Below, piece after piece: positions 15,271 to 23,614 of a stretch of DNA of 64,000 nt. Every line of letters begins with the position of its first letter. Within the stretch, counting starts at the first letter, position 1. The notes below the pieces were generated by a model. It saw nothing but the letters and a program-made list of their open reading frames with translations, ran no database searches and was not told the DNA's origin. Origin of the DNA: Eubacterium sp. AF22-8LB (GTDB taxonomy: Bacteria > Bacillota_I > Bacilli_A > Erysipelotrichales > Erysipelotrichaceae); contig NZ_QRVI01000008.1 in the NCBI RefSeq assembly GCF_003458715.1, positions 22,156 to 86,155 of the forward strand, given 5' to 3'. A program made the translations under genes and the position numbers.

Positions 15271-16626
15271 TTAGAAAATTAAGTTTCTTGGTGTACGAGG
15301 ATATGGTTGTACATCACGAATATTAGCTACGCCACTTAGATACATCAACATACGATCGAATCCTAAACCAAATCCTGAATGTTTACATCCACCAAAACGA
15401 CGTAAATCTAAATACCATTGTAATGTTTCTTGTTCCATTCCAATTTCTTTCATACGATCTACTAATACATCATAACGTTCTTCACGTTGTGAACCACCAA
15501 CTAATTCACCAACATAAGGAACTAATAAATCACATGCTGCAACAGTTTTGTTGTCATCATTTACACGCATATAGAAAGCTTTAATATCTTTAGGATAATC
15601 TGTTAAGAAAACTGGACCATTTACAACTTTTTCACAAATATAACGCTCATGCTCACTTTGTAAATCCATTCCCCAGAAAATGTCTTGGTTTTCAAATTGA
15701 TCCTTAGCTTTTTTTAAGTACTCAATAGCCTTTGTATATGTCATTCTTTCGAAATGAGAATTTGCGACATGCGTTACACGATTGATACAATCCTTATCAA
15801 TCATAGAAGCGAAGAATTCCATTTCTTCTTTCGCATGTTCTAAACAATAGTTAATACAATATTTGATCATTTCTTCAATACAATCCATATTGTCTGCAAG
15901 ATCCGCAAACGCAAGTTCTGGTTCAATCATCCAGAATTCAGAAGCATGACGTGTTGTATTTGAGTTTTCAGCACGGAAAGTAGGACCAAAAGTATATACA
16001 TTACGATATGTTAAGGCAAAAGGCTCAACATGCAATTGTCCAGATACTGTTAATTGTGCATGCTTACCAAAGAAATCCTTATCATACTTCGCATCTTCAC
16101 GAGTTGTAACTGTAAAGCATTCTCCAGCTCCTTCTGCATCATTTCCAGTAATTTCTGGTGTATGAACATATACAAATCCACGATCCTGAAAGAATGTATG
16201 AATCGCCATACTTAATACACTTCTTAATCTAAACATCGCATAGTAAGTATTCGCACGTGGACGTACATGAGGAATTTCACGCATGAACTCAAAGCTGTGA
16301 CGTTTTTTCTGTAAAGGATAATCATGATCACATAAGCCTAGAACAGTAATGCTTTCTGCCTGAATTTCAAATGGCTGTTTTGCATCTGGAGTACAAACAA
16401 GCTTACCGGTTACTTCCATAGCTGATCCTGTTGTAATTTTTGATACTTCATCAAAATTTTCTAATGTCTCAGAATATACAACCTGTACATTTGAGAAAGT
16501 TGTTCCATCATTTAACGCAATAAATCCTACTGCTTTTGAATTACGATTTGTACGAACCCATCCCTGCAAAGTAATACTTTGTCCATCGTACTGTTCAAAT
16601 GTTTCTTTTAATTTTTTTACTAACAT
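15271..16626 (-). CDS. asnS: Asparaginyl-tRNA synthetase
   Basis: This 451-residue class IIb synthetase charges tRNA-Asn. It has an N-terminal OB-fold anticodon-binding domain ([27 protein letters not shown]). The class II core has motif 2 in the [20 protein letters not shown] region and motif 3 near the C-terminus ([15 protein letters not shown]). The ATG at 16626 follows GAAGGGAGA. The preceding T-box with an AAC specifier confirms the amino acid. Expression should rise when tRNA-Asn is uncharged. Confidence 0.97.
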   Translation of the reverse strand: MLVKKLKETFEQYDGQSITLQGWVRTNRNSKAVGFIALNDGTTFSNVQVVYSETLENFDEVSKITTGSAMEVTGKLVCTPDAKQPFEIQAESITVLGLCDHDYPLQKKRHSFEFMREIPHVRPRANTYYAMFRLRSVLSMAIHTFFQDRGFVYVHTPEITGNDAEGAGECFTVTTREDAKYDKDFFGKHAQLTVSGQLHVEPFALTYRNVYTFGPTFRAENSNTTRHASEFWMIEPELAFADLADNMDCIEEMIKYCINYCLEHAKEEMEFFASMIDKDCINRVTHVANSHFERMTYTKAIEYLKKAKDQFENQDIFWGMDLQSEHERYICEKVVNGPVFLTDYPKDIKAFYMRVNDDNKTVAACDLLVPYVGELVGGSQREERYDVLVDRMKEIGMEQETLQWYLDLRRFGGCKHSGFGLGFDRMLMYLSGVANIRDVQPYPRTPRNLIF

Positions 16627-16639
16627 AGTATCTCCCTTC

Positions 16640-16862
16640 AAAAAAAAAAAAAAAAACGTTCCTTAATTAAAAGGAACGATTATAACCGCGGTACCATCCT
16701 GTTTCATCACACGTATGTATGCACTCAATTGGAATTTAACGCATTCCACACGTTACTGTCTACTTAATTTCTCCAGTCCGACTCCACAGGTGTTATCAAT
16801 CCAAACTTGCATCGTCTATTTTCACCAGACTAGACTCTCTTATACATGTTCGTATTGGATGA
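16640..16862 (-). promoter_or_regulatory. T-box leader of asnS (specifier AAC)
   Basis: On the minus strand the leader starts just after the rex stop. GATAACACC (16789-16797) gives specifier AAC for Asn at 16792-16794. The T-box TGGTACCGCG, which pairs the tRNA acceptor end, is at 16687-16696. The terminator stem CGTTCCTT/AAGGAACG (16657-16678) is followed by 17 consecutive U. No clear separate promoter was identified; it may lie inside the end of rex. Confidence 0.9.
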
Positions 16863-16865
16863 CTT

Positions 16866-17501
16866 CTATTTCTGCGTCTTTGTTTCTAATGAATTTGTAA
16901 TAAATACTAATTCTTGTATAGATGATACCACATCAATACTTTTAATGACAACCCCTTTTGGAACCAAAAAATGCTGATGCGTAAAATCTACAATACCATT
17001 GATACCACATTGTACTAATTTATCCACCGTTTCTTGAACATCGTGTGAAATGGTTAAAATGGCAATACGACATCCTTCCGGAATTTTAGTTTCTAATTCC
17101 GACATTGGATACACTTCAACACCAAATTGTGTTCCACACTTTGCTGGATCCACATCAAAAGCACATGCAATTTCACCGACGACATAATCCCACTTATTAT
17201 AATTCATTAATGCACGTCCTAAGTTACCAGCACCTACTAAAATAATCTTTTCATCAAAGTCAACACCTAATTGACTATTAAAAATATCAATAAGCTTATC
17301 TACATCATATCCATAACCTTGTTTACCAAGATTTCCTAAAAAAGAAAAGTCACGCCGAATCGTTGTTGGTTCTATATCAACAAAGCTAGATAATTCTTTA
17401 GACATGATTCGCTCAACTCCATTTTTTTGAAGTTTTCGTAACGCTTTTAAATATACTGGATATCTCTGTAAGGTTGCTTTGGGCACATTTCTATTCTGCA
17501 T
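16866..17501 (-). CDS. rex: Redox-sensing transcriptional repressor Rex
   Basis: This 211-residue protein senses the NADH/NAD+ ratio. An N-terminal winged helix (QRYPVYLKALRKL, then SSFVDIEPTTIRRDFSFLG) and a Rossmann domain with LVGAGNLGRAL are both clear. The ATG at 17501 follows GGGGTGAT; an upstream in-frame start lacks spacing. A Rex box lies in its own promoter at 17534-17551, so it is probably autoregulated. Rex would be expected to control fermentative dehydrogenases of this anaerobe. Confidence 0.95.
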   Translation of the reverse strand: MQNRNVPKATLQRYPVYLKALRKLQKNGVERIMSKELSSFVDIEPTTIRRDFSFLGNLGKQGYGYDVDKLIDIFNSQLGVDFDEKIILVGAGNLGRALMNYNKWDYVVGEIACAFDVDPAKCGTQFGVEVYPMSELETKIPEGCRIAILTISHDVQETVDKLVQCGINGIVDFTHQHFLVPKGVVIKSIDVVSSIQELVFITNSLETKTQK

Positions 17502-17533
17502 TTTTATCACCCCATGACTTTATGATACCACAT

Positions 17534-17551
17534 TTGTGATATATTTAACAA
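17534..17551 (-). promoter_or_regulatory. Rex operator in the rex promoter
   Basis: The plus strand reads TTGTGATATATTTAACAA, one mismatch from the palindromic Rex pattern TTGTGA-N6-TCACAA. It overlaps a minus-strand -35 (TTGTTA) whose -10 (TATCAT) is 18 bp downstream, so binding would block transcription. Confidence 0.75.
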
Positions 17552-17579
17552 GTTAACTTGTGAAAAAATTTAAAAAACA

Positions 17580-17602
17580 AAAAAGTCGATTACTCGACTT
17601 TT
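17580..17602 (-). terminator. Terminator of the rapZ-whiA operon
   Basis: AAAAGTCGA and TCGACTTTT pair around a 4-nt loop at the stop of the last gene. A T-rich tract follows on the minus strand. Confidence 0.8.
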
Positions 17603-18201
17603 GAAAAAACGCCCTGATCCACCTTTAATAAAACACGATTCAAATCTTGTGAAAGCTCTTGAATCCGAGCTTCATAGTAAGAATAAATCCCTCTTTTTTT
17701 CGCAAACACCAATACTAGTGCCCAACAAATCATAAGAACGATAAATGAAATTTTAAACGGAACATGGAATAAAAGAACAAATAGCATTAGAAGTACAACA
17801 TAAGCGGCTGTATCCGCAGCAATAAAAAATTTAAAATACAAATCTAAATAGATTTGATAATAATTTCTTTTACGAGATAAAAACGCCTTTGTAATTGAAT
17901 CATATCCTTCTCCAAATTCCAGTCGAATACGCTCATTCTGTTTATCCTTATGCTCTTTAAAGTAAATAACCTGTTGCATTCTCATTAAACAAAACAACAT
18001 TCCATCCGTATTTTTTTCTTTTGAAAACCGCGTATAATACATTTCGTACAATTTCAAAAAATCATTATCCGACATTGGATTAGCAACCATATTTTCAGCC
18101 ACAACATCCAATCGTTCACTTAATACATCGGAAAATACTAAAATATTATTTTGAGCACGTCTTTCAATTTCTTTTAAAGCCCCCAGATAATGATCAGCCA
18201 C
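17590..18201 (-). CDS. Hypothetical membrane protein
   Basis: This protein of about 203 residues is of unknown function. The N-terminal 110 residues are soluble and helical. Two closely spaced membrane helices follow (about 126-145 and 148-168), then a C-terminal coiled-coil-like tail. The best start is GTG at 18201, which overlaps the preceding stop by 8 bp (GTGGCTGA) and has AAAGG six bases upstream. Longer readings from 18258 would overlap the upstream gene by 65 bp. It is the last gene of the operon. I do not recognise the family. Confidence 0.6.
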   Translation of the reverse strand: MADHYLGALKEIERRAQNNILVFSDVLSERLDVVAENMVANPMSDNDFLKLYEMYYTRFSKEKNTDGMLFCLMRMQQVIYFKEHKDKQNERIRLEFGEGYDSITKAFLSRKRNYYQIYLDLYFKFFIAADTAAYVVLLMLFVLLFHVPFKISFIVLMICWALVLVFAKKRGIYSYYEARIQELSQDLNRVLLKVDQGVFSKVE

Positions 18202-18442
18202 GATATGCCTTAAGTGCACACGCGATTTGATCTGGACATGATGTTGGCTTATTACCACATTTTACGCCAGATAAAGTCTCAATAACCTCATCCACACTTC
18301 TACCTTTCAATAAGCAGCCAATGCCTTTTAAATTTCCATTGCACCCGCCAATAGCTTCAAAGCCTTGAATAATTCCATCTTCAATTTCAAAATTAAATTG
18401 ACGACTACAAACACCTTTTGGTGTATAACTATATTTTTCCAT
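18194..18442 (-). CDS. TSCPD-domain protein, TIGR03905 type
   Basis: This 82-residue protein begins MEKYSYTPKGVCSRQF and ends with TSCPDQIACALKAY, the TSCPD signature also found at the C-terminus of class II ribonucleotide reductases. Conserved Cys residues (near 10, 32, 41, 60 and 67) suggest metal or iron-sulfur binding. The ATG at 18442 follows TGGAGGTTC and overlaps the end of the Gx transporter gene. The biochemical role is unknown. Confidence 0.85.
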   Translation of the reverse strand: MEKYSYTPKGVCSRQFNFEIEDGIIQGFEAIGGCNGNLKGIGCLLKGRSVDEVIETLSGVKCGNKPTSCPDQIACALKAYRG

Positions 18443-18938
18443 AAGAACCTCCATTTATGTGGTTTAACACCTTTTTACATATTACAGCTATTAATATACC
18501 ACTCACAATAGATAATGCCAAAAGAATCGGCAGAAACAGCTGCATAAAATACTGTTGATAGATCCAAGTAATCGCAATCACCTGACCTATATTATGGAAA
18601 CTTGCCCCTAATATGCTGACGCCATAAATTGAAAAAACTTTACTCTTATAGGCTATAATCATGGCTAAGCAAGCTAATAAGCCTCCACTTAAAGACAACC
18701 AAAACGAAACAGAAAACAAAGTACCTTGCATTAGGCTCGATAAGAAAATTCGAAGCAATGATACATAAGCCATAGATTTCTCATCATACATATATAAGGC
18801 AAACAATCCTGCAATATTAGCAAGACCAATCTTGTATCCAGGGACAATCATAAACACGCCCACAAAGCTTTCCAAAAGCTGCAACAAAATACCTGCAGCC
18901 ACTAAGAAAGCTAAAATCACACTCTTTTTTACATTCAT
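18429..18938 (-). CDS. Gx transporter family membrane protein
   Basis: This 169-residue protein has five to six membrane helices and the YKIGLANI and GASFHNIGQV motifs of the Gx transporter family, often annotated as heptaprenyl diphosphate synthase component I. It overlaps the NusG-domain II gene by 4 bp, and the two families are usually adjacent. They may form a small transport or electron-transfer module. The substrate is unknown. Naming it a prenyl synthase subunit would be unsafe. Confidence 0.8.
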   Translation of the reverse strand: MNVKKSVILAFLVAAGILLQLLESFVGVFMIVPGYKIGLANIAGLFALYMYDEKSMAYVSLLRIFLSSLMQGTLFSVSFWLSLSGGLLACLAMIIAYKSKVFSIYGVSILGASFHNIGQVIAITWIYQQYFMQLFLPILLALSIVSGILIAVICKKVLNHINGGSYGKI

Positions 18939-19291
18939 TGTATCACCGTATCTTGCCCTGTTTCTTTTTCAATCTTCACTACCGTTTCATTTGGTAAACA
19001 TACAATAGGAACATTTGAATCCGAAACAAAGCCTTGCTTTGAACAATAATGATGTGGGCTATTCTCCTGTTTTACACGAACCTTCTTTTGTTTGACCTCA
19101 ATATATACTTTTCCTAATTTTCCATCTACAACATACGTTTTATCTTTTGTCAAATCTATTCGCAGCACCTGTTTTTCTTTAACATATACACTAGCATATG
19201 CATTCACATTCTTAGTAAAAAACAACGGAACACATAGAACTACAGATAAGAGCATGATGCAAACAATAAGAATTTTATCTGCCTTTTTCAT
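18935..19291 (-). CDS. NusG domain II-containing secreted/anchored protein
   Basis: This protein of about 118 residues has an N-terminal signal anchor (about 5-28) and an extracytoplasmic beta-rich domain like domain II of NusG (VYIEVKQKKVRVKQENSPHHYCSKQGF). A Cys pair lies near residues 83 and 98. The ATG at 19291 overlaps the TGA of the upstream gene (TGATG); a GTG one codon earlier is possible. It is usually paired with the Gx transporter, as here. Function is unknown. Confidence 0.8.
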   Translation of the reverse strand: MKKADKILIVCIMLLSVVLCVPLFFTKNVNAYASVYVKEKQVLRIDLTKDKTYVVDGKLGKVYIEVKQKKVRVKQENSPHHYCSKQGFVSDSNVPIVCLPNETVVKIEKETGQDTVIQ

Positions 19292-19812
19292 CACTCTACG
19301 ACCACACTAACATTTTTCGTAACTGAATTTCCAAAACGATCACTAATTTTAACCTGTACATTCTGTGTGGATGCGCTCGAAGTATCTATATTTGCTTCAA
19401 AGGTAACGCCTGAAAGATCGGTTGCATGAAAATATGAATTCCAGTCAATATTCTGACCAACACCAACCTTTATCTCACTTACATCACTTGCACATACAGG
19501 TGGCATCGTATCTTTAACCTTAATCACAAATGGGTATTCTTTATTTCCATCGCGTATCGCAAAATCATACTCACCTACCACAAGATAATCCATTCCGCTT
19601 GTCATAAAACGATTATTCTTTTTATCTATACCAACACTTTTGGATACTACCCTCAAACGACTTGAATACGTAGAATTCTTTAAATACAAGGCTGGGTTGG
19701 CATAAATATCCTTTCCTAGTTCAATTGTAAACATTTGTTTTTTCAATTGGACCCCATTTGAACATCCACACAATAATAAGGTTAGAACTACAATCCCTAA
19801 TTTTTTAAGCAT
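19291..19812 (-). CDS. Hypothetical lipoprotein with Ig-like C-terminal domain
   Basis: This 173-residue protein has a lipobox LLCGC with lipidated Cys17. The C-terminal half reads as a bacterial Ig-like fold: DTMPPVCASDVSEIKVGVGQ starts it and a pattern ending VKISDRFGNSVTKNVSV closes it. The middle part (TSGMDYLVVGEYDFAI) may be a second such domain. It overlaps the whiA stop by 8 bp and is part of the same operon. A surface role is likely; no substrate can be named. Confidence 0.7.
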   Translation of the reverse strand: MLKKLGIVVLTLLLCGCSNGVQLKKQMFTIELGKDIYANPALYLKNSTYSSRLRVVSKSVGIDKKNNRFMTSGMDYLVVGEYDFAIRDGNKEYPFVIKVKDTMPPVCASDVSEIKVGVGQNIDWNSYFHATDLSGVTFEANIDTSSASTQNVQVKISDRFGNSVTKNVSVVVE

Positions 19813-20752
19813 CTAATTCCTCCTTTAAATCCTTCGCCATCTGTTTCACTTTTGCCAAACGATGCTTCATACCGGATTTTGAAATATCTTCCCCAAATTC
19901 ATTTTTACACTCTATGCATAATTCGTTTAGGTTCGCTTCTGGATGCATCTTACGTATTTGCATCGCATGCATGATTTTTTCAGGAATCACAATATTTTTA
20001 GAATGCGCTTCTAAAAACTCAATCGCTTCTAATTGTGCCTTTGCCGCCTTTAAGCTTTTGACTTCATTGGCAACCTCACAATTATCTAAACGTGTGATTT
20101 GATTATAAAAATCCCTTTGAATACGAGAATCCTCAAATTCAAACAAAGCGTTTGATGCATTACATAACCGTAAAAAATCTGCAATCTTGTCTCCCGCTTT
20201 GATATAAACTACGTATACGCTTTTTCTTTCAATGACCTTGGCCGGCAAATAAAAACGTTGCATCAGCTTTTGAACGCTTAATGTCAAGTCTTTTTCCTGA
20301 CTCGACATCTCTAAATGATAATTACTCGATTTAGGAGAATTAATACTTCCACTTGCCAAGAAACATCCTTGCAGATAGGCACGAGCCATTTTTTCAGACC
20401 GAACCATTTTCACACTTGGTGTATAGCGTAAACCTGAATCCGTCAATATCTGTAGATCCTCTAAGATTTGTTGGGCCTTATCAAATACTTGGATACGATA
20501 AATGTTATTTTTCTTCAGCTTCATCTTTTTTAATACAGAAAGACGAGGATCTACATCATACAATGTTTTCATAATTTGAAAAACATGCTTAGCAATCGTT
20601 GCATTCTCCGTTTGAAAAGATAAATACATTCCTTGCCAATTCATATGTAAGCTTGCTCGCATTTGAAAAAGGGCACATAATTGTGCCTTCATCATTTGAG
20701 CATCGATTTCTTCTTTACAAATTTCTTTTTTGATCTCACTCGTAAAGGACAA
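19805..20752 (-). CDS. whiA: DNA-binding protein WhiA
   Basis: This 315-residue protein has an N-terminal LAGLIDADG-like domain without nuclease residues. The C-terminal helix-turn-helix lies in the region ANLNELCIECKNEFGEDISKSGMKHRL. WhiA affects cell division and chromosome segregation in Gram-positive bacteria. The rapZ-yvcK-whiA order with 2-4 bp junctions is the conserved arrangement. Length is normal. Confidence 0.95.
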   Translation of the reverse strand: MSFTSEIKKEICKEEIDAQMMKAQLCALFQMRASLHMNWQGMYLSFQTENATIAKHVFQIMKTLYDVDPRLSVLKKMKLKKNNIYRIQVFDKAQQILEDLQILTDSGLRYTPSVKMVRSEKMARAYLQGCFLASGSINSPKSSNYHLEMSSQEKDLTLSVQKLMQRFYLPAKVIERKSVYVVYIKAGDKIADFLRLCNASNALFEFEDSRIQRDFYNQITRLDNCEVANEVKSLKAAKAQLEAIEFLEAHSKNIVIPEKIMHAMQIRKMHPEANLNELCIECKNEFGEDISKSGMKHRLAKVKQMAKDLKEELDA

Positions 20753-20754
20753 GT

Positions 20755-21702
20755 CTATACCCCCTTGATCAATTCTTCAACAACTTGTTTCACTGCCATT
20801 GGATCATGTCGAATACGTCCTTTAGAATCCAAAGACAACAAATCTCTTTGTATAATAGCATAGTCTGCCGATTCATTTCCAATACAAATTGGATAACTAT
20901 TCTGTGCAGCATACATATCTAAAACTTCCTTTGGTAACTTAGATTTATTCACCACAACTAAATCTACCGGATTTTTAAATGAATGCTTCTCAATAGCACG
21001 AATATGATCCTGTACTGTATATCCATCTGTTTCTCCTGGTTGTGACATAGCATTACAAAAATATATCTTTTTACATGGATTCTTTTCGATTGCCCTTGAA
21101 ATATCCTTAATAATTAAATTTGGCATAATCGAAGTATACAAAGATCCAATACCATATATAATAAGATCCGCATTTTCAATGGCTTGAATTGCCGGCTTAT
21201 AAGCATGTACATAATCTTGATAAAAAACATGGTCAATACTGTTAGATACAGTAGGAATGTTCTTTTCGCCTCGAACCAATGTTCCATCCTTCATCATGGC
21301 ATACAAAGTAACAACATCTAGAGTACTCGGTAAAATATTTCCCTTTACATTTAAGACTCTCGATATAGATTCGATAGCACCCACAAAAGAACCTGTTGTG
21401 TTGATCATTGCCAAAAATATCAAATTTCCTAGATTGTGTCCTCCCACATCTTCGTTCCCTTCAAAACGATAGTTTAATAAATCTGCAAAAAAACCTTCAT
21501 CCTCTTCATCAGCCATTGCACATAAAACATGTCGAATATCCCCCACAGCAGGTACATTATATATATCACGGATTCTTCCTGTACTTCCACCATCATCCGC
21601 AACTGTTACAATAGCCGTTAAGTCAACATCCTCCAAACGCTTCATTCCCATCAGCATACTGGATAGTCCGGTTCCACCACCAATTACTACTATCTTTTTC
21701 AT
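20755..21702 (-). CDS. yvcK: YvcK-family gluconeogenesis / cell-morphology factor (CofD fold)
   Basis: This 315-residue protein carries VIGGGTGLSSMLMGMK at the N-terminus and the VADDGGSTGRIR and GGHNLGN motifs of the YvcK/CofD family. YvcK binds UDP-GlcNAc and is needed for growth on gluconeogenic substrates and for correct peptidoglycan synthesis. It overlaps rapZ by 4 bp and lies 2 bp before whiA. Confidence 0.95.
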   Translation of the reverse strand: MKKIVVIGGGTGLSSMLMGMKRLEDVDLTAIVTVADDGGSTGRIRDIYNVPAVGDIRHVLCAMADEEDEGFFADLLNYRFEGNEDVGGHNLGNLIFLAMINTTGSFVGAIESISRVLNVKGNILPSTLDVVTLYAMMKDGTLVRGEKNIPTVSNSIDHVFYQDYVHAYKPAIQAIENADLIIYGIGSLYTSIMPNLIIKDISRAIEKNPCKKIYFCNAMSQPGETDGYTVQDHIRAIEKHSFKNPVDLVVVNKSKLPKEVLDMYAAQNSYPICIGNESADYAIIQRDLLSLDSKGRIRHDPMAVKQVVEELIKGV

Positions 21703-22559
21703 TCTTCATCCACTCCAATGTCACGATGCGATTTAAAACAACGATATGTTTCCTTATACATATCATATAGCCAGTTACAAATCGACACAGAACGATGCTG
21801 TCCACCTGTACAGCCAATTGCCACAATCATATGTGATTTATTTTGTTTCTCATATTGAGAGAAGACAAAGTCACAATAATTTTTTAAATAAACAATAAAT
21901 TCCTGCGTTTCAGGTTTATCCATAACGTAATCGTAAACTTCTTTTTGATTTCCTGTTTTGTCACGCAACAAAGGATCATAAAATGGATTTGGCAAAAAGC
22001 GAACATCTATAACCATATCTGCATCTAATGGCACACCATGTTTAAATCCAAAAGATTGGAAGGTTACTGTAAACACACTTCTTTTTGCACTCTTAAAACG
22101 ATGTAGTACTCGACTTGCTAAAGCAGAAGTACTCAATTTTGTTGTGTCAATATGAATTGTATTTTGTGAATTTTCCTGTAAATGATCCAAAAAATCACGT
22201 TCTACTTCAATGGCATCTTCTAAAGTTGTAGCCAAATGATTCACAATCATCGGATGTTGTCTTCGTGTAAATCGATAACGTAACAACAACTCTTCATCGC
22301 TGCAATCTAAAAATAAAATTTGTAGATCCCTATTTATATTTTCAAAGTAACTAACAAAAGCCTGATAATCAATGGCACTAACACTTAAGGCTACATTTTT
22401 ATAGTGTGACTCATCTTTTCTTAATAAATCTTCCAAATTATCTAATAATTCTTTAGGAAAATTATCCATACAATAATATCCCAAATCTTCAAGTGCATTC
22501 ATTGCACTCGATTTTCCTGCACCTGACATACCTGTCACAAGAACAATTTTATTTTCCAT
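21699..22559 (-). CDS. rapZ: RNase adapter / nucleotide-binding protein RapZ (YvcJ)
   Basis: This 286-residue P-loop protein has Walker A GMSGAGKSS (10-18) and the C-terminal signature AIGCTGGQHRSV. RapZ family members bind nucleotides; in Gram-negatives they regulate GlmS through small RNAs, while the Gram-positive role (YvcJ) is less clear. It is the first gene of the operon, with a promoter at 22583-22611. Confidence 0.95.
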   Translation of the reverse strand: MENKIVLVTGMSGAGKSSAMNALEDLGYYCMDNFPKELLDNLEDLLRKDESHYKNVALSVSAIDYQAFVSYFENINRDLQILFLDCSDEELLLRYRFTRRQHPMIVNHLATTLEDAIEVERDFLDHLQENSQNTIHIDTTKLSTSALASRVLHRFKSAKRSVFTVTFQSFGFKHGVPLDADMVIDVRFLPNPFYDPLLRDKTGNQKEVYDYVMDKPETQEFIVYLKNYCDFVFSQYEKQNKSHMIVAIGCTGGQHRSVSICNWLYDMYKETYRCFKSHRDIGVDEE

Positions 22560-22582
22560 GATCCCACTTCCTTCTTTCTATG

Positions 22583-22630
22583 ATTATACCAATATTTGAA
22601 CTTGAGTACAATTTTTGACTATCATATAAT
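22583..22630. promoter_or_regulatory. Divergent overlapping promoters of rapZ and the HAD gene
   Basis: Minus strand: TTGTAC (22606-22611), 17 bp, TATAAT (22583-22588) for rapZ. Plus strand: TTGAGT (22602-22607), 17 bp, TATAAT (22625-22630) for the HAD gene. The two -35 boxes overlap, so the promoters probably compete. Confidence 0.7.
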
Positions 22631-22648
22631 AAATAAGGAGGTACACAT

Positions 22649-23170
22649 ATGAAGCCCTGTATATTTCTCGATATTGATGGTGTTATAAACCCTCATCGAA
22701 GAAAAAAGTCATACCAATTAGATTATAATTTACCACATATTCTAGCTAAAGAATTGAATCATCCTAAAATCGCCACACTTAACGCATATCTTGTCAACCA
22801 AGTCTATCATTGTTTTTCAAAAGAAAGTATTCAATATATTAAAGAACTCACAAAAAAATACGATGCTCAAATTATCATCACTAGCTCTTGGCGACTAGTA
22901 TATTCATTAGATCAGCTTAAAGCTATGTTTGACATCTTTGATTTAGGCAAATACATCATAGGAACCACCCCATCCATTTCACCACGAACAAAAGCCATTC
23001 AAAATTATTTAAGAGAAAAGCACGTTACTAGCTATGTTATATTAGATGATTTTGACATGTCAAACGTATTTGACTATCATTTTATTTATGTTCGAAATGT
23101 TTTTATCGAACAAGATTTTAAAAAGGCCGATTATGCCTTGTTCATTCAACAAAAGGAGATTTCTCATTGA
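22649..23170 (+). CDS. HAD-domain protein related to those of RNA-repair polyproteins
   Basis: This 173-residue protein has the HAD nucleophile motif FLDIDGV near residue 6 and motif II ITSSWR near 75. DDFDMSNVF follows near the C-terminus as the acidic motif. The short form without a large cap, with SSWR after the second strand, matches the HAD domain first described in Swiss-Army-knife RNA repair proteins. Substrate is unknown; it could be a polynucleotide 3'-phosphatase or a small-molecule phosphatase. It overlaps the VanZ gene. Confidence 0.75.
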   Translation: MKPCIFLDIDGVINPHRRKKSYQLDYNLPHILAKELNHPKIATLNAYLVNQVYHCFSKESIQYIKELTKKYDAQIIITSSWRLVYSLDQLKAMFDIFDLGKYIIGTTPSISPRTKAIQNYLREKHVTSYVILDDFDMSNVFDYHFIYVRNVFIEQDFKKADYALFIQQKEISH

Positions 23171-23562
23171 AAAAATATATTTTTACTATACTCACTCTTT
23201 GTAATATGATGTTAATTTTTTATTTCTCATCCCAAAATGCAGATCAATCCACTCAAACCAGCGCTTGGTTTTTACAATTCATACCCTTTTCCATGTATAC
23301 CATTCGTAAGCTTGCGCACTTTACAATTTACGCTCTTTTAGGCTTTAACACATGCAACATGTACAAAAGCTATGGTATAAAACATTATGCCGTATTTGCC
23401 TTGATTACATGTATTCTATATGCAGGTAGCGATGAATGGCATCAATCTTTCGTATCCGGTAGAAGTCCACAGATTACAGATGTTGGAATTGATACGTGTG
23501 GTGCACTATCCCTAATTTTATTAAACATTGGTTTTATAAAGCTCAAATTATCCCATAATTAG
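23167..23562 (+). CDS. VanZ-family membrane protein (TTG start)
   Basis: This 131-residue protein has four membrane helices and the conserved SSQNAD..S, RKLAHFTIYALLGF and DEWHQSFVSGR segments of VanZ-like proteins. The start is TTG at 23167 overlapping the previous TGA, with AAAGGAG eight bases upstream. VanZ proteins have been linked to teicoplanin or lipoglycopeptide tolerance in some hosts; here only family membership is supported. Confidence 0.85.
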   Translation: MKKYIFTILTLCNMMLIFYFSSQNADQSTQTSAWFLQFIPFSMYTIRKLAHFTIYALLGFNTCNMYKSYGIKHYAVFALITCILYAGSDEWHQSFVSGRSPQITDVGIDTCGALSLILLNIGFIKLKLSHN

Positions 23563-23614
23563 GCGAAAAATTGACAATTTAGTGTTTTATGCTACGATTT
23601 TAATGGTGATTAAA

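Noticed and set aside
17558..17580. Second Rex box (TTGTGA followed by A/T)
   Set aside because: Only one half-site is intact; the other arm does not give TCACAA at the right distance.
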